The translations under genes were made by a program, and so were the position numbers. DNA of 51,603 nucleotides. Origin: Candidatus Erabacter solicola. GTDB taxonomy: Bacteria > Vulcanimicrobiota > Vulcanimicrobiia > Vulcanimicrobiales > Vulcanimicrobiaceae. Of the stretch, positions 25,293-33,368 are shown one piece after another; position 1 is the stretch's first letter, and each line of letters opens with the position of its first letter. The stretch lies in assembly GCA_003136895.1 (NCBI GenBank), contig PLDY01000054.1:18537-70139 (forward strand), in the 5' to 3' direction. The notes under the pieces are model-generated. The model did no database searches. It had not been told where the DNA came from and worked only from the letters and a program-made list of their open reading frames with translations.

Positions 25293-26948
25293 ATGAGCAG
25301 GCGCCCGGGAGAGCGCGGCGCACGTATCGCCGCGATGCTCGGCCTCTGGACTCGTCGGCTCGGCGTGGCGTTCGGCCTGATCGCGCTTCCTCTCGCCGCC
25401 GGCTGCGGCCGGCAGCCGCCGCCCGTTTCGACCGTACGCTTCGATATCTCCGCGGACCCCGGGACGCTCGATCCGCTCTTCGCACATGCGGATGCAGCCA
25501 ACGTCGAGCAGCAGCTGGCGCACCTTGTCTTCGAACCATTCTTCGATCTCGATCCGCGCGGACGTCTGGTTCCCGAACTCGTCACGACCGTTCCAAGCGT
25601 GACGAACGGTGGAGTCTCGCCCGATGGGCGCACGATCGTCTACCACTTGCGGCGTGCCGTACGCTGGAGCGACGGCGAGCCCGTCACCGCGCGCGACGTA
25701 CTGTTCACGCTGCACGCCCTGCTCGACCCGGCCAACCCGGTCGGTTCGCGCGAAGGATACGAATTGATCGATCGCGCCGAGGCGCTCGATCGGTACACCG
25801 TCCGCTTTCATCTCAAGCGCGCGTGGGCGCCGGCCGTCGCCACGTTCTTCGCATACGGCACCGCACCGCAATACGTTCTGCCCGAACATGTCCTCGCGCA
25901 GCAGGCGCCGCTGGCACGCGCACCGTTTGCGGCCGCGCCGAACGTCGGCGACGGACCGTATGCGTTTGTCGAATGGCGGCGCGGCGATCGCCTCGTCTAT
26001 CGCTCCAACCCACGCTACTGGCGCGGCGCGCCGAAGGTCGCGCGGCTCGAGGTCGCTATCGTTCCCGACCCGCAGACGAACCTGACGCTGTTGCGTTCGG
26101 GCGCGATCGACTTCAATCTGATCGCACCGTCGCAGATCGCAACGTTGCGCGACGCGAGCGACATTGCCTACGCTGAGGTGCCGACCGCGCTCGTCGCCGG
26201 CATCGCCCTCAACGTATCGCATCCGCCGCTCGACGACGTGCGCGTCCGGCGGGCGATCGCGGCCGGCATCGATCGCGCCGGCATCAGCGCCAAGATCACG
26301 CTCGGTAAATATCCCGTCGCCGATTCGGACCGGCCGCGTTTTTCATGGGCGTACGATCCGGCGATCCGGCAGCCGCGCTACGACCCCGTGCGCGCCGATG
26401 CGCTGCTCGACGCCGCGGGATGGCATCGCGACGCCGGCGGCATGCGACGTAAGAGTGGCAAGTCGCTCTCGCTTACGTACGTGCAGTTTCCGGAGACGAC
26501 GACCGGCGTGCGCGTCGCCGCGCTCGTACAGCGCGAGTTGAGCGAGCGTGGTTTCGACGTAACGATCAAGCAGATCTCGAACGCGCAGCTCTTTCTCCCG
26601 ACGACGGGCGCCCTGGCCGCCGGCGCATTCGACATGGCCTACGTACCCTGGTCGATGGGCGCCGATCCGGACGACCGTTTTTTACTGGCATGTTCCGGCG
26701 CGGCCAAGAACTACATGCGCTACTGCGCGCGGGCGATCGAGCGGCTCGAAGAAGATGCGGTCGCCCGAGTCGGGCAAGCGGCGCGCCGCGCCGATTACAT
26801 CGCGATCGATCGCATCGTCGCCCGCGACGTTCCGATCGTCTATCTTTATAATCCCAGCTACGTCTATGCGTACCGGCAGCGTTTGCACGGGTTCGCGCCG
26901 AACGCGTTTTCTCCAACCTGGAACGCCTACGCCTGGAGCCTCGAATGA
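25293..26948 (+). CDS. ABC-type peptide/nickel substrate-binding lipoprotein (SBP family 5)
   Basis: This 551-residue protein carries a lipoprotein signal (LIALPLAAGC, Cys near residue 38) and a family 5 solute-binding fold. Visible blocks are FDISADPGTLDPLF, HLRRAVRWSDGEPVTARDVLFTL, NVGDGPYAFVEWRRGDRL and PPLDDVRVRRAIAAGIDR. Such proteins deliver peptides, metals or other solutes to Dpp/Opp/Nik permeases, but no permease or ATPase gene adjoins here. The downstream aldehyde dehydrogenase overlaps by 4 bases (ATGA). A later ATG at 25335 would give a tighter signal peptide; neither start has a strong ribosome site. Confidence 0.87.
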   Translation: MSRRPGERGARIAAMLGLWTRRLGVAFGLIALPLAAGCGRQPPPVSTVRFDISADPGTLDPLFAHADAANVEQQLAHLVFEPFFDLDPRGRLVPELVTTVPSVTNGGVSPDGRTIVYHLRRAVRWSDGEPVTARDVLFTLHALLDPANPVGSREGYELIDRAEALDRYTVRFHLKRAWAPAVATFFAYGTAPQYVLPEHVLAQQAPLARAPFAAAPNVGDGPYAFVEWRRGDRLVYRSNPRYWRGAPKVARLEVAIVPDPQTNLTLLRSGAIDFNLIAPSQIATLRDASDIAYAEVPTALVAGIALNVSHPPLDDVRVRRAIAAGIDRAGISAKITLGKYPVADSDRPRFSWAYDPAIRQPRYDPVRADALLDAAGWHRDAGGMRRKSGKSLSLTYVQFPETTTGVRVAALVQRELSERGFDVTIKQISNAQLFLPTTGALAAGAFDMAYVPWSMGADPDDRFLLACSGAAKNYMRYCARAIERLEEDAVARVGQAARRADYIAIDRIVARDVPIVYLYNPSYVYAYRQRLHGFAPNAFSPTWNAYAWSLE

Positions 26949-28372
26949 TCGTCGAGCCCGTCGCGCCGGTCGACGCGGAGTTACAACGCCTCTTCGGCGA
27001 GCAGCGCCGTTGCTATCTCGCCGCACCGTCGCCGTCGCTCGGCGAGCGGCGTGCCAAACTCGACGCGCTGGAGCGCGCGATTCGAGCCCACCGCGAGGAC
27101 GTGATCGCGGCTCTGGCGGCCGACTTCAGTAAGCCGCGCGAAGAGGTCGAGGCGACCGAGATCCTTCCGACGCTCTCCGAACTCAAGCACGCGCGCTCGC
27201 ATATGGCCGCTTGGAGCCGGCCCCTGCGGGTCGCGACGCCGCCCACGCTGCTCGGTTCGCGCAGCGAGGTCCGCTACGAGCCGAAGGGCATCGTGCTGAT
27301 TCTCGCGCCGTGGAATTATCCGTTCTATCTCCTGATGACGCCGCTGATCGCGGCGCTCGCGGCCGGAAATCGCGCGATCGTGCGCTCGTCGGAGAAGGTT
27401 CCGCACGCGACGGCCGCCATGGCCACGATCGTACGCGAGGCGTTCGGCGCGCAGGACGTCGCGTTCGCCGAGGGCGGTATCGACGTCGCCGAACAACTGC
27501 TGCGCCTGCCCTTCGATCATATCTTTTTCACGGGAAGTACGCGGGTCGGGAAAATCGTCATGCGCGCCGCGGCCGAACATCTCGCCGGCGTGACGCTCGA
27601 ACTTGGCGGGAAATCGCCGGCATTCGTGAGCGCTGACGGCGACGTGCAACTCGCGGCCGAACGTATCGCGTGGGGCAAGTTCATGAACGCGGGCCAAACC
27701 TGCGTCGCCCCCGACTACGTGCTGGTGCACGAATCGCAAGAACGCGCCTTCGTCGAGCGCACGATAGCCTGTGTCGAGAAGATGTACGGTCGCAGCGAAG
27801 AGGATCGCGCGCACACCCCGGATCTCTGCCGCCTCGTGAACGACGGCGCATTCGAACGTCTCGAGGGCCTGCTCGAAGCAACGGTCGCGGAGGGGGCGCG
27901 CGTCGAACTCGGCGGGGCGCGCGATCGCGCGCAGCGCTACATCGCGCCGACGATTTTGACCGGCGTTCGCTTTACCTCACCGATGATGGCCGACGAAATC
28001 TTCGGCCCGATCTTGCCGGTCCTGACGTATCGCTCGCTGGACGAGGCGATCGCGCAAGTGAACTCGAGGCCCAAACCGCTGGCGCTCTACGCATTTGCCG
28101 CAAAACGGACGGCGCGGCGGATCGTCGAGGGGACGAGCGCCGGCGGGACGGCGATCAACGACGTCGTCGTGCACCTGGCCAACCCGAACCTGCCGTTCGG
28201 CGGTATCGGTGCGAGCGGCGTCGGAAACTATCACGGTCATTTCGGTTTCCGCGCCTTCTCGCACGAACGTGCGGTCCTGTACCAGGGGCGGCGCAGCGCG
28301 GTCGCGCTGCTCTATCCGCCGTATCGTAAAGCGACGCGAACGGTCCTCGCGCTGATGGACCGCTTCTTCTAA
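26945..28372 (+). CDS. Aldehyde dehydrogenase (ALDH3/coniferyl-type)
   Basis: This is a 475-residue NAD(P)-dependent aldehyde dehydrogenase. It has APWNYPF at residues 121-127 with the Asn of the oxyanion hole, the base Glu219 in LELGGKSP, the nucleophile Cys253 in NAGQTCVAP, and FTGSTRVGK for cofactor binding. Length and the PWNYP-GQTC pattern place it in the ALDH3/coniferyl or fatty-aldehyde group. It is translationally coupled to the peptide-binding lipoprotein, an unusual pairing. Its stop is 1 base from the convergent pntB stop. Confidence 0.9.
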   Translation: MIVEPVAPVDAELQRLFGEQRRCYLAAPSPSLGERRAKLDALERAIRAHREDVIAALAADFSKPREEVEATEILPTLSELKHARSHMAAWSRPLRVATPPTLLGSRSEVRYEPKGIVLILAPWNYPFYLLMTPLIAALAAGNRAIVRSSEKVPHATAAMATIVREAFGAQDVAFAEGGIDVAEQLLRLPFDHIFFTGSTRVGKIVMRAAAEHLAGVTLELGGKSPAFVSADGDVQLAAERIAWGKFMNAGQTCVAPDYVLVHESQERAFVERTIACVEKMYGRSEEDRAHTPDLCRLVNDGAFERLEGLLEATVAEGARVELGGARDRAQRYIAPTILTGVRFTSPMMADEIFGPILPVLTYRSLDEAIAQVNSRPKPLALYAFAAKRTARRIVEGTSAGGTAINDVVVHLANPNLPFGGIGASGVGNYHGHFGFRAFSHERAVLYQGRRSAVALLYPPYRKATRTVLALMDRFF

Positions 28373-28373
28373 C

Positions 28374-29792
28374 TTAGAGCGCCTTCACCGCGCCGATCAG
28401 GTTGTCGATCGAGGCCTTGGCATCGCCAAAGAGCATCATCGTATTCGGCAGTTCGTAGAGCGGATTGTCGATGCCGGCGAAGCCGGGTTTCATCGAGCGT
28501 TTCAGCACGACGACGTTGTGCGCCTTATCGACGTCCAGGATCGGCATGCCGTAGATCGGGCTGGACGGAACGTTGCGCGCGGCCGGATTGGTTACGTCGT
28601 TCGCACCGATGACGAGCGCGACGTCGGTGCGCGGAAACTCGGGATTGATGTCTTCCATATCGCAGAGTGCCGGGTACGGCACGTTGGCTTCGGCCAGCAG
28701 CACGTTCATATGGCCCGGCATGCGGCCGGCGACCGGATGGATCGCGTATTTGACCTCGACGCCTTTCTTCTCCAGTTGATCGGCCAACTCGCGCACGCTG
28801 TGCTGCGCCTGCGCGACGGCCATCCCGTAGCCGGGAACGATGACGACATGTTTGGCGTACGCCAGCATCGTCGCGACGTCGTCGACGGTTGCTTCGCGAA
28901 CGGTTCCCGAACCGCCCGAGCCTTGCGTGGGGCCCGCGTCGGTCGAGACCTTGCCGAACGCGCCGAAGAGAACGTTGGCAATCGAACGGTTCATCGCTTT
29001 GCTCATCAGCATCGTAAGCAGGGTGCCGGAGGCGCCGACGAGTGCGCCGCTGATGATCAACACGTTATTACCGAGCACGAAGCCGGTCATCGCCGCAGCC
29101 AGACCCGTGAACGAATTGAGCAGCGAAATGATGACCGGCATATCCGCGCCGCCGATCGGCAGGACGAAGAGTATACCGAGCAGCGCCGCGGCCGCGAGCG
29201 CGACGAAGTAGGCGGGCACCGCGTCGACGTTGGCGATCGTCATGCCGGCGGCGACGACGATGGCGAGCGCGATCGCCCCGTTCACAACTTGCTGCGCGGG
29301 GTACGTGATCGGCCGCCCCGTCATCAGCTCTTGCAGTTTGAGGAAAGCGACGATGCTGCCGGTGAAACTGATCGCGCCGATGATTGTCGAGAGCACTACG
29401 GCTAGGGACTGATCCCACGAGACGGGATTGAGACCGGGGTTCTCGCGCAGAAATTCGGCCGTGGCGACCATCGCCGCAGCGCCGCCGCCGGCGCCGTTGA
29501 AGAGCGCGACCATCTGCGGCATAGCCGTCATCTTGACCGCGCGCGCGGAGTAGATGCCGACCGCCGCGCCGCCGCCGAGACCGACGGCGAGAATCCACCA
29601 CGCGGCGCCGAAATCGAGCTGGAATCCGGTTGCGATGAGCGCGAGCGCCATGCCGGCCATCGAGATCGTGTTGCCCAGACGCGCGGTCTTCGGATTGCTC
29701 AGAAAGCGCAGGCCCAGAATGAACGCGATGCCGGTCACGAGATATGCGGCGTCGATCGCGATTTGATTGGCGCCGGTAATCTCCGCCGGCAC
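28374..29792 (-). CDS. pntB: NAD(P) transhydrogenase subunit beta (PntB)
   Basis: This 472-residue protein has about nine transmembrane helices and the C-terminal NADP(H)-binding domain III. The domain III motifs GYGMAVAQAQH and AIHPVAGRMPGHMNVLLAEA are clear, as are VIGANDVTNP and SSPIYGMPILDVD. The enzyme couples proton flow to NADP+ reduction by NADH. The start is GTG at 29792, sharing one base with the stop of pntAB (TAGTG). It is the last gene of the three-gene operon. Confidence 0.96.
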   Translation of the reverse strand: MPAEITGANQIAIDAAYLVTGIAFILGLRFLSNPKTARLGNTISMAGMALALIATGFQLDFGAAWWILAVGLGGGAAVGIYSARAVKMTAMPQMVALFNGAGGGAAAMVATAEFLRENPGLNPVSWDQSLAVVLSTIIGAISFTGSIVAFLKLQELMTGRPITYPAQQVVNGAIALAIVVAAGMTIANVDAVPAYFVALAAAALLGILFVLPIGGADMPVIISLLNSFTGLAAAMTGFVLGNNVLIISGALVGASGTLLTMLMSKAMNRSIANVLFGAFGKVSTDAGPTQGSGGSGTVREATVDDVATMLAYAKHVVIVPGYGMAVAQAQHSVRELADQLEKKGVEVKYAIHPVAGRMPGHMNVLLAEANVPYPALCDMEDINPEFPRTDVALVIGANDVTNPAARNVPSSPIYGMPILDVDKAHNVVVLKRSMKPGFAGIDNPLYELPNTMMLFGDAKASIDNLIGAVKAL

Positions 29793-30103
29793 TAGCGCTT
29801 CGCTCCGTCGCGCGGCCCGGACGCGCGCGTCTTGAACATCGCGAGCATGCGCTGGGTGACGACGTACCCGCCAAAGACGTTCAGCGAAGCCAAAAAGACG
29901 ACGATGACCGAAAGCGCGGGTCCCAATTTCGGCGCCGCGACGATCGCCACCAAGAGCGCGCCGACGAGGACGATACCATGAATCGCGTTGGTCGCCGACA
30001 TCAGCGGCGTGTGCAACGTGGTCGGCACCTTCGAGATGACTTCGAAGCCGACGAAGACGGCCAAGACGAAGACGGTGAGTTCGGCGAGAAGATGTGCGCT
30101 CAC
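29792..30103 (-). CDS. pntAB: NAD(P) transhydrogenase subunit alpha part 2, membrane (PntAB)
   Basis: This 103-residue membrane protein has three hydrophobic helices, with VFVGFEVISKVPTTLHTPLMSATNAIHGIVLVGA typical of the small alpha-2 subunit. Split alpha subunits are found in Rhodospirillum and many non-enteric bacteria; enteric bacteria have a single PntA. The ATG overlaps the pntAA stop by ATGA. Confidence 0.93.
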   Translation of the reverse strand: MSAHLLAELTVFVLAVFVGFEVISKVPTTLHTPLMSATNAIHGIVLVGALLVAIVAAPKLGPALSVIVVFLASLNVFGGYVVTQRMLAMFKTRASGPRDGAKR

Positions 30104-31236
30104 GCTTTGCTCCCGATGGCGGCGAGGGTCGGCGGGTGAAGGATCTCGCCGTCCTTGGTCAAGGTCGCGCCCTTCACGATTTCGTCGTTCATATCGAGGT
30201 TCACTACGCCGTCCTTGATCAAGAGCTGCAACAGAGCGTAGACGTTACGCGAATACAATTGACTGGCGTGATACGGCATCGTCGACGGGAGATTGGTCGT
30301 GCCGACGATCGTGACGCCGTGTGCGACGGTCACCTCGCCCGGCGTCGTCGACGCGCAGTTGCCGCCGGTCTCGGCGGCCAGGTCGACGATCACCGAACCA
30401 GGCTTCATGCCCTGCACGGCAGCCTCGGTGACGAGCAGCGGCGCGCGGCGTCCCGGCACGGCCGCGGTCGTGATGACGACGTCCATGCCGGCGATCGTCT
30501 TGGCGAGCAACTCTTGCTGCAGCGTCTCTTGCTCCGCGCTGAGCGCCTTCGCGTAGCCGCCCGCGCCTTCGGCATCGATGCCGAGATCCAATTCGAGGAA
30601 GGTCGCGCCGAGGCTTTGCACCTGTTCCTTGACGACGGTGCGCGTATCGTATCCCGAGACGACGGCGCCGAGCCGGCGCGCAGTCGCGATCGCTTGCAAG
30701 CCGGCGACGCCGGCACCGAGGATCAGCACCTTGGCGGGCGGGATCGTGCCGGCCGCGGTTGTCAGCATCGGAAAGAAGCGCGGCAGATGCTCGGCTGCGA
30801 ACAACACTGCTTTGTATCCGCTGATATTCGCTTGCGACGACAGCACGTCCATCGACTGCGCGCGCGCGATGCGCGGGATCGAATCCATCGAAAGCGCCGT
30901 GACTTTGTGCCCTGCCAGCTTTTCGACCGAGGCCGGATCGCCGAGCGGCGCGAGGAGCGCCAACAGGGTCTGCCCGTCGCGCAGCATCGCCGACTCGGCA
31001 TCGCTCGGACGCTGCACCTTCACGATCAAATCGGCGACGCTGTAGACGGCGGCCGCATCGGCAGCCAGCGTCGCGCCGGCCGATTCGTACGCGCTATCGA
31101 GAAACGCGGCCGCGGTTCCCGCGCCGCGTTGGACGGTTACGTTCGACCCGGATTTTGTCAGCCGCGCGACCGTCTCGGGGACAAGCGCGACGCGCCGTTC
31201 GCCCGGCTCGATCTCGGTCGGGACGCCGATGACCAT
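30100..31236 (-). CDS. pntAA: NAD(P) transhydrogenase subunit alpha part 1, soluble (PntAA)
   Basis: This 378-residue protein is the soluble NAD(H)-binding domain I. It begins MVIGVPTEIEPGERRVALVP, as in alanine dehydrogenase-like domains. The Rossmann segment LILGAGVAGLQAIATARRLGAVVSGYD lies mid-protein, and the mobile-loop region follows. GGAGAG lies about 8 nt upstream of ATG 31236; an in-frame extension upstream to 31296 lacks family similarity. It is the first gene of the three-gene operon. Confidence 0.95.
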   Translation of the reverse strand: MVIGVPTEIEPGERRVALVPETVARLTKSGSNVTVQRGAGTAAAFLDSAYESAGATLAADAAAVYSVADLIVKVQRPSDAESAMLRDGQTLLALLAPLGDPASVEKLAGHKVTALSMDSIPRIARAQSMDVLSSQANISGYKAVLFAAEHLPRFFPMLTTAAGTIPPAKVLILGAGVAGLQAIATARRLGAVVSGYDTRTVVKEQVQSLGATFLELDLGIDAEGAGGYAKALSAEQETLQQELLAKTIAGMDVVITTAAVPGRRAPLLVTEAAVQGMKPGSVIVDLAAETGGNCASTTPGEVTVAHGVTIVGTTNLPSTMPYHASQLYSRNVYALLQLLIKDGVVNLDMNDEIVKGATLTKDGEILHPPTLAAIGSKA

Positions 31237-31332
31237 TGGGGGCTCTCCTACGTAAGGAAATGAGTGCGCTGACTCCGGTTGTGGAAATGCGTTCATATCC
31301 CTGCGCGCGCCGCACGCGGTCTCGGATGCGCG

Positions 31333-32181
31333 CTACGTGATCGAAACGAAATTCCTCAGCACGCCGATACCGCCGATCTCGACCTCCATCTCGTCGCCGT
31401 CTTTGAGGAACTCGGGCGGCATGCGGGCGAATCCGACGCCGTCCGGCGTACCCGTGGCGATGACGTCGCCAGCTTCGAGCGTCATGCCGCGCGAGAGCGA
31501 TGCGATGATCGCGGCGACGTTGAAGATCAGTTGACTCGTGTTGGCGCGCTGCTTGGTGACGCCGTTGACGCGCAACGCGATCTCGAGATTTCCAGGATCG
31601 GAGATCTCATCGCTGCCGACAATCGTTGGTCCGATCGGGCAGCAATCGTCGAGGCTCTTCCCTTTGAACCATTGTTTGTGGTCGCGTTGCAGATCGCGAG
31701 CCGTAACGTCGTTGAGGCAGGTGTAGCCGAAAACGACCGAGAGCGCATCCGCTACTGGAACGTCTTTGCAACGTTGACCGATCACGACGGCCAATTCGGC
31801 TTCCCAATCCCACTCTGAGGAAACCGCCGGCGATAGCCGGAGGGTCGAGAGCGGATCGGCAACCGATGTGGGCGCTTTACTGAAGAACGTGGGCACGTTC
31901 GGGAGACGCAGCTCGGCGCCGCGCGAGCGCGCGATCTCTTCGGCATGGCCGAGGTAGTTGAGCCCGACCGCGAACACGTTCTTGCGAGGCCGCAGCGGCG
32001 CGAGCGGCGTCGCGAGATGAAATGGAATCGCCGCTTCGGTCGCGATCGTCGTCCGCAGGGCCGGATCGAGCCCGATATAATCGAGCATCGTCGCGATGCT
32101 GCGTGGAAACGGACGAATCCCGTCATCGTCGATCAAGCCGGGGCGAACTTCATCGCCGTACCTAAACGTCACGTAGCGCAC
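31333..32181 (-). CDS. Fumarylacetoacetate hydrolase (FAH) family protein
   Basis: This 282-residue protein has the FAH catalytic domain: VFAVGLNYLGHAEE, SSEWDWEAELAVVIG with the metal-binding Glu pair, GYTCLNDVTARDLQ, KSLDDCCPIGP, and a GTPDGVGFAR loop. Members cleave carbon-carbon bonds or decarboxylate and isomerise beta-keto acids. Aromatic-degradation or acylpyruvase activities are common; the substrate is undetermined. The start is GTG at 32181, which shares one base with the stop of the small gene upstream (TAGTG). The frame is open to 32226, but the extension lies inside the preceding gene. Confidence 0.87.
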   Translation of the reverse strand: MRYVTFRYGDEVRPGLIDDDGIRPFPRSIATMLDYIGLDPALRTTIATEAAIPFHLATPLAPLRPRKNVFAVGLNYLGHAEEIARSRGAELRLPNVPTFFSKAPTSVADPLSTLRLSPAVSSEWDWEAELAVVIGQRCKDVPVADALSVVFGYTCLNDVTARDLQRDHKQWFKGKSLDDCCPIGPTIVGSDEISDPGNLEIALRVNGVTKQRANTSQLIFNVAAIIASLSRGMTLEAGDVIATGTPDGVGFARMPPEFLKDGDEMEVEIGGIGVLRNFVSIT

Positions 32182-32396
32182 TACGCCGGTCTCCGCGTCA
32201 GATGCCACATGTCGCAATAGCGGCAATGGTACGTGTAGAGCACGCCGGACATCCCGTTCATCGCTGCGTGCGCGCGAGCCTCATCCTCGCTGCGATAGCC
32301 GTCCTTCGACGTGCAACTGCGTTCCAGATCGCGATCGGTCGCATCGTCCACGCCTTGGCGGCTCGCCAGCCACCATTTCAGCGGATCGAACGTCAC
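32181..32396 (-). CDS. Small zinc-ribbon-like protein
   Basis: This is a 71-residue protein with four potential metal ligands: Cys in RSCTSKDGY and the C-terminal YHCRYCDMWHLT, giving CxxC plus an additional Cys/His. It resembles short proteins of the CTSK...CRYCxxWHLT type that occur next to metabolic genes and in phages, whose function is unknown. The TAG overlaps the GTG of the FAH gene. Confidence 0.7.
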   Translation of the reverse strand: MTFDPLKWWLASRQGVDDATDRDLERSCTSKDGYRSEDEARAHAAMNGMSGVLYTYHCRYCDMWHLTRRPA

Positions 32397-32397
32397 C

Positions 32398-32892
32398 CTA
32401 CGATCCGGTTCGCGTCGCTGCCGGCAGCGGCACTTTCTCGAGTGCCTTTTTCATGCGCTCGAGGCTGGCCCGGTTGATCGCGCCGAAGACTTCGACGATG
32501 CCGGGCGCGGCCGCGTTGACGCCGCCGGCCTGAAGCTGTTTGACCGAGCGATGCACGAGCAGCGACGCCGGATCGTAGTCATACGAAAGCAGGTAGAGAC
32601 CGGGAATTGACTTTCCCTCACGCGTGCGGATGAACGTTTGCACGACGTTGCCGTACGTGATCGCATCGAAGCGCTTATCGTGCGAATGCTTGCCCGAGCG
32701 AACTTTGCTGACTTGACCTTTTTGGTTGACTTCGACGACGAACTCGGTGTGCTGCGCTTGCTTCGGCGCGACCGCGCGAAACTTGCGCAAATCGCCGGCC
32801 GGCAAGGGGCTCGGGCGGGGTGCGGCGGTCGCCGGCACACTCGACCAGAGGGCGAGGCCCAGAGCGAGCGCCGAGCAGAGGCGGGCGGCCAT
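32398..32892 (-). CDS. Secreted protein of unknown function
   Basis: This 164-residue protein has a Sec signal peptide (residues 1 to about 23, LALGLALWSSVPATA). The mature part has a beta-rich N-terminal region (HTEFVVEVNQKGQVSKVRSG) and LYLLSYDYDP in the middle. Then a helical tail RMKKALEKVPLP follows. Its start ATG 32892 overlaps no gene; an in-frame extension to 32979 lacks a signal. The divergent gene on the plus strand is a lipoprotein whose start lies about 60 bp away, so the two could share a promoter gap. Confidence 0.7.
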   Translation of the reverse strand: MAARLCSALALGLALWSSVPATAAPRPSPLPAGDLRKFRAVAPKQAQHTEFVVEVNQKGQVSKVRSGKHSHDKRFDAITYGNVVQTFIRTREGKSIPGLYLLSYDYDPASLLVHRSVKQLQAGGVNAAAPGIVEVFGAINRASLERMKKALEKVPLPAATRTGS

Positions 32893-32951
32893 GCATTGCG
32901 GGTTCCGTTCCGTGCGGGGGATGCCTGCGGGTACCGCCGAAGCCCGAATGC

Positions 32952-33368
32952 GTGAAGCGCCTACTCGTTCTGATCGCAATCGTATCCGTCGCCGCCTTCG
33001 CGGGGTGCAAAGACTCGGGGCCGACCAGCGGAGCCAACAGTTTCGTGCGTCCGAGCGCGGACATCGTCGTCAAGTCCGTTCGCATCGTCGGCGCGCCCGA
33101 GAACTCGGTGCAATTCAACACGATTTATATCGTGAATTTCACGTTCACCAATCATTTTGGAATCGATTTCGTTCCCAAGATCTCGCATTTCATCTTCGAG
33201 GATCAAGATAAGATCCGTCACGCCGGGATCGATTCGGGGAGTACGGCGCTCGCCGGCGCGTTTTCGAATTCGATCGAGACCTTGCCGAAAAATGAGTCAC
33301 GCGACTACACCGCCGCGTTTCTTGTTTCCCCGAACACAACGGGGCTAATCCTCTACGATCCGACGTAG
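32952..33368 (+). CDS. Small lipoprotein of unknown function
   Basis: This is a 138-residue lipoprotein. The signal peptide ends in the lipobox VAAFAGC (Cys at about residue 19). The mature protein is beta-strand-rich: VKSVRIVGAPENSVQFNTI, FTFTNHFGIDFVPKI, and DYTAAFLVSP. The pattern is like an immunoglobulin-like domain with DUF4352-type spacing, but no family is recognised. The start is GTG at 32952. It overlaps the 5' end of the macroglobulin-domain gene by 11 bases if that gene starts at the ATC discussed there. Confidence 0.68.
   Translation: MKRLLVLIAIVSVAAFAGCKDSGPTSGANSFVRPSADIVVKSVRIVGAPENSVQFNTIYIVNFTFTNHFGIDFVPKISHFIFEDQDKIRHAGIDSGSTALAGAFSNSIETLPKNESRDYTAAFLVSPNTTGLILYDPT

Noticed and set aside
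32820-32951. Extension of the small lipoprotein upstream of GTG 32952
   Set aside because: It overlaps the divergent secreted-protein gene and would bury the signal peptide.
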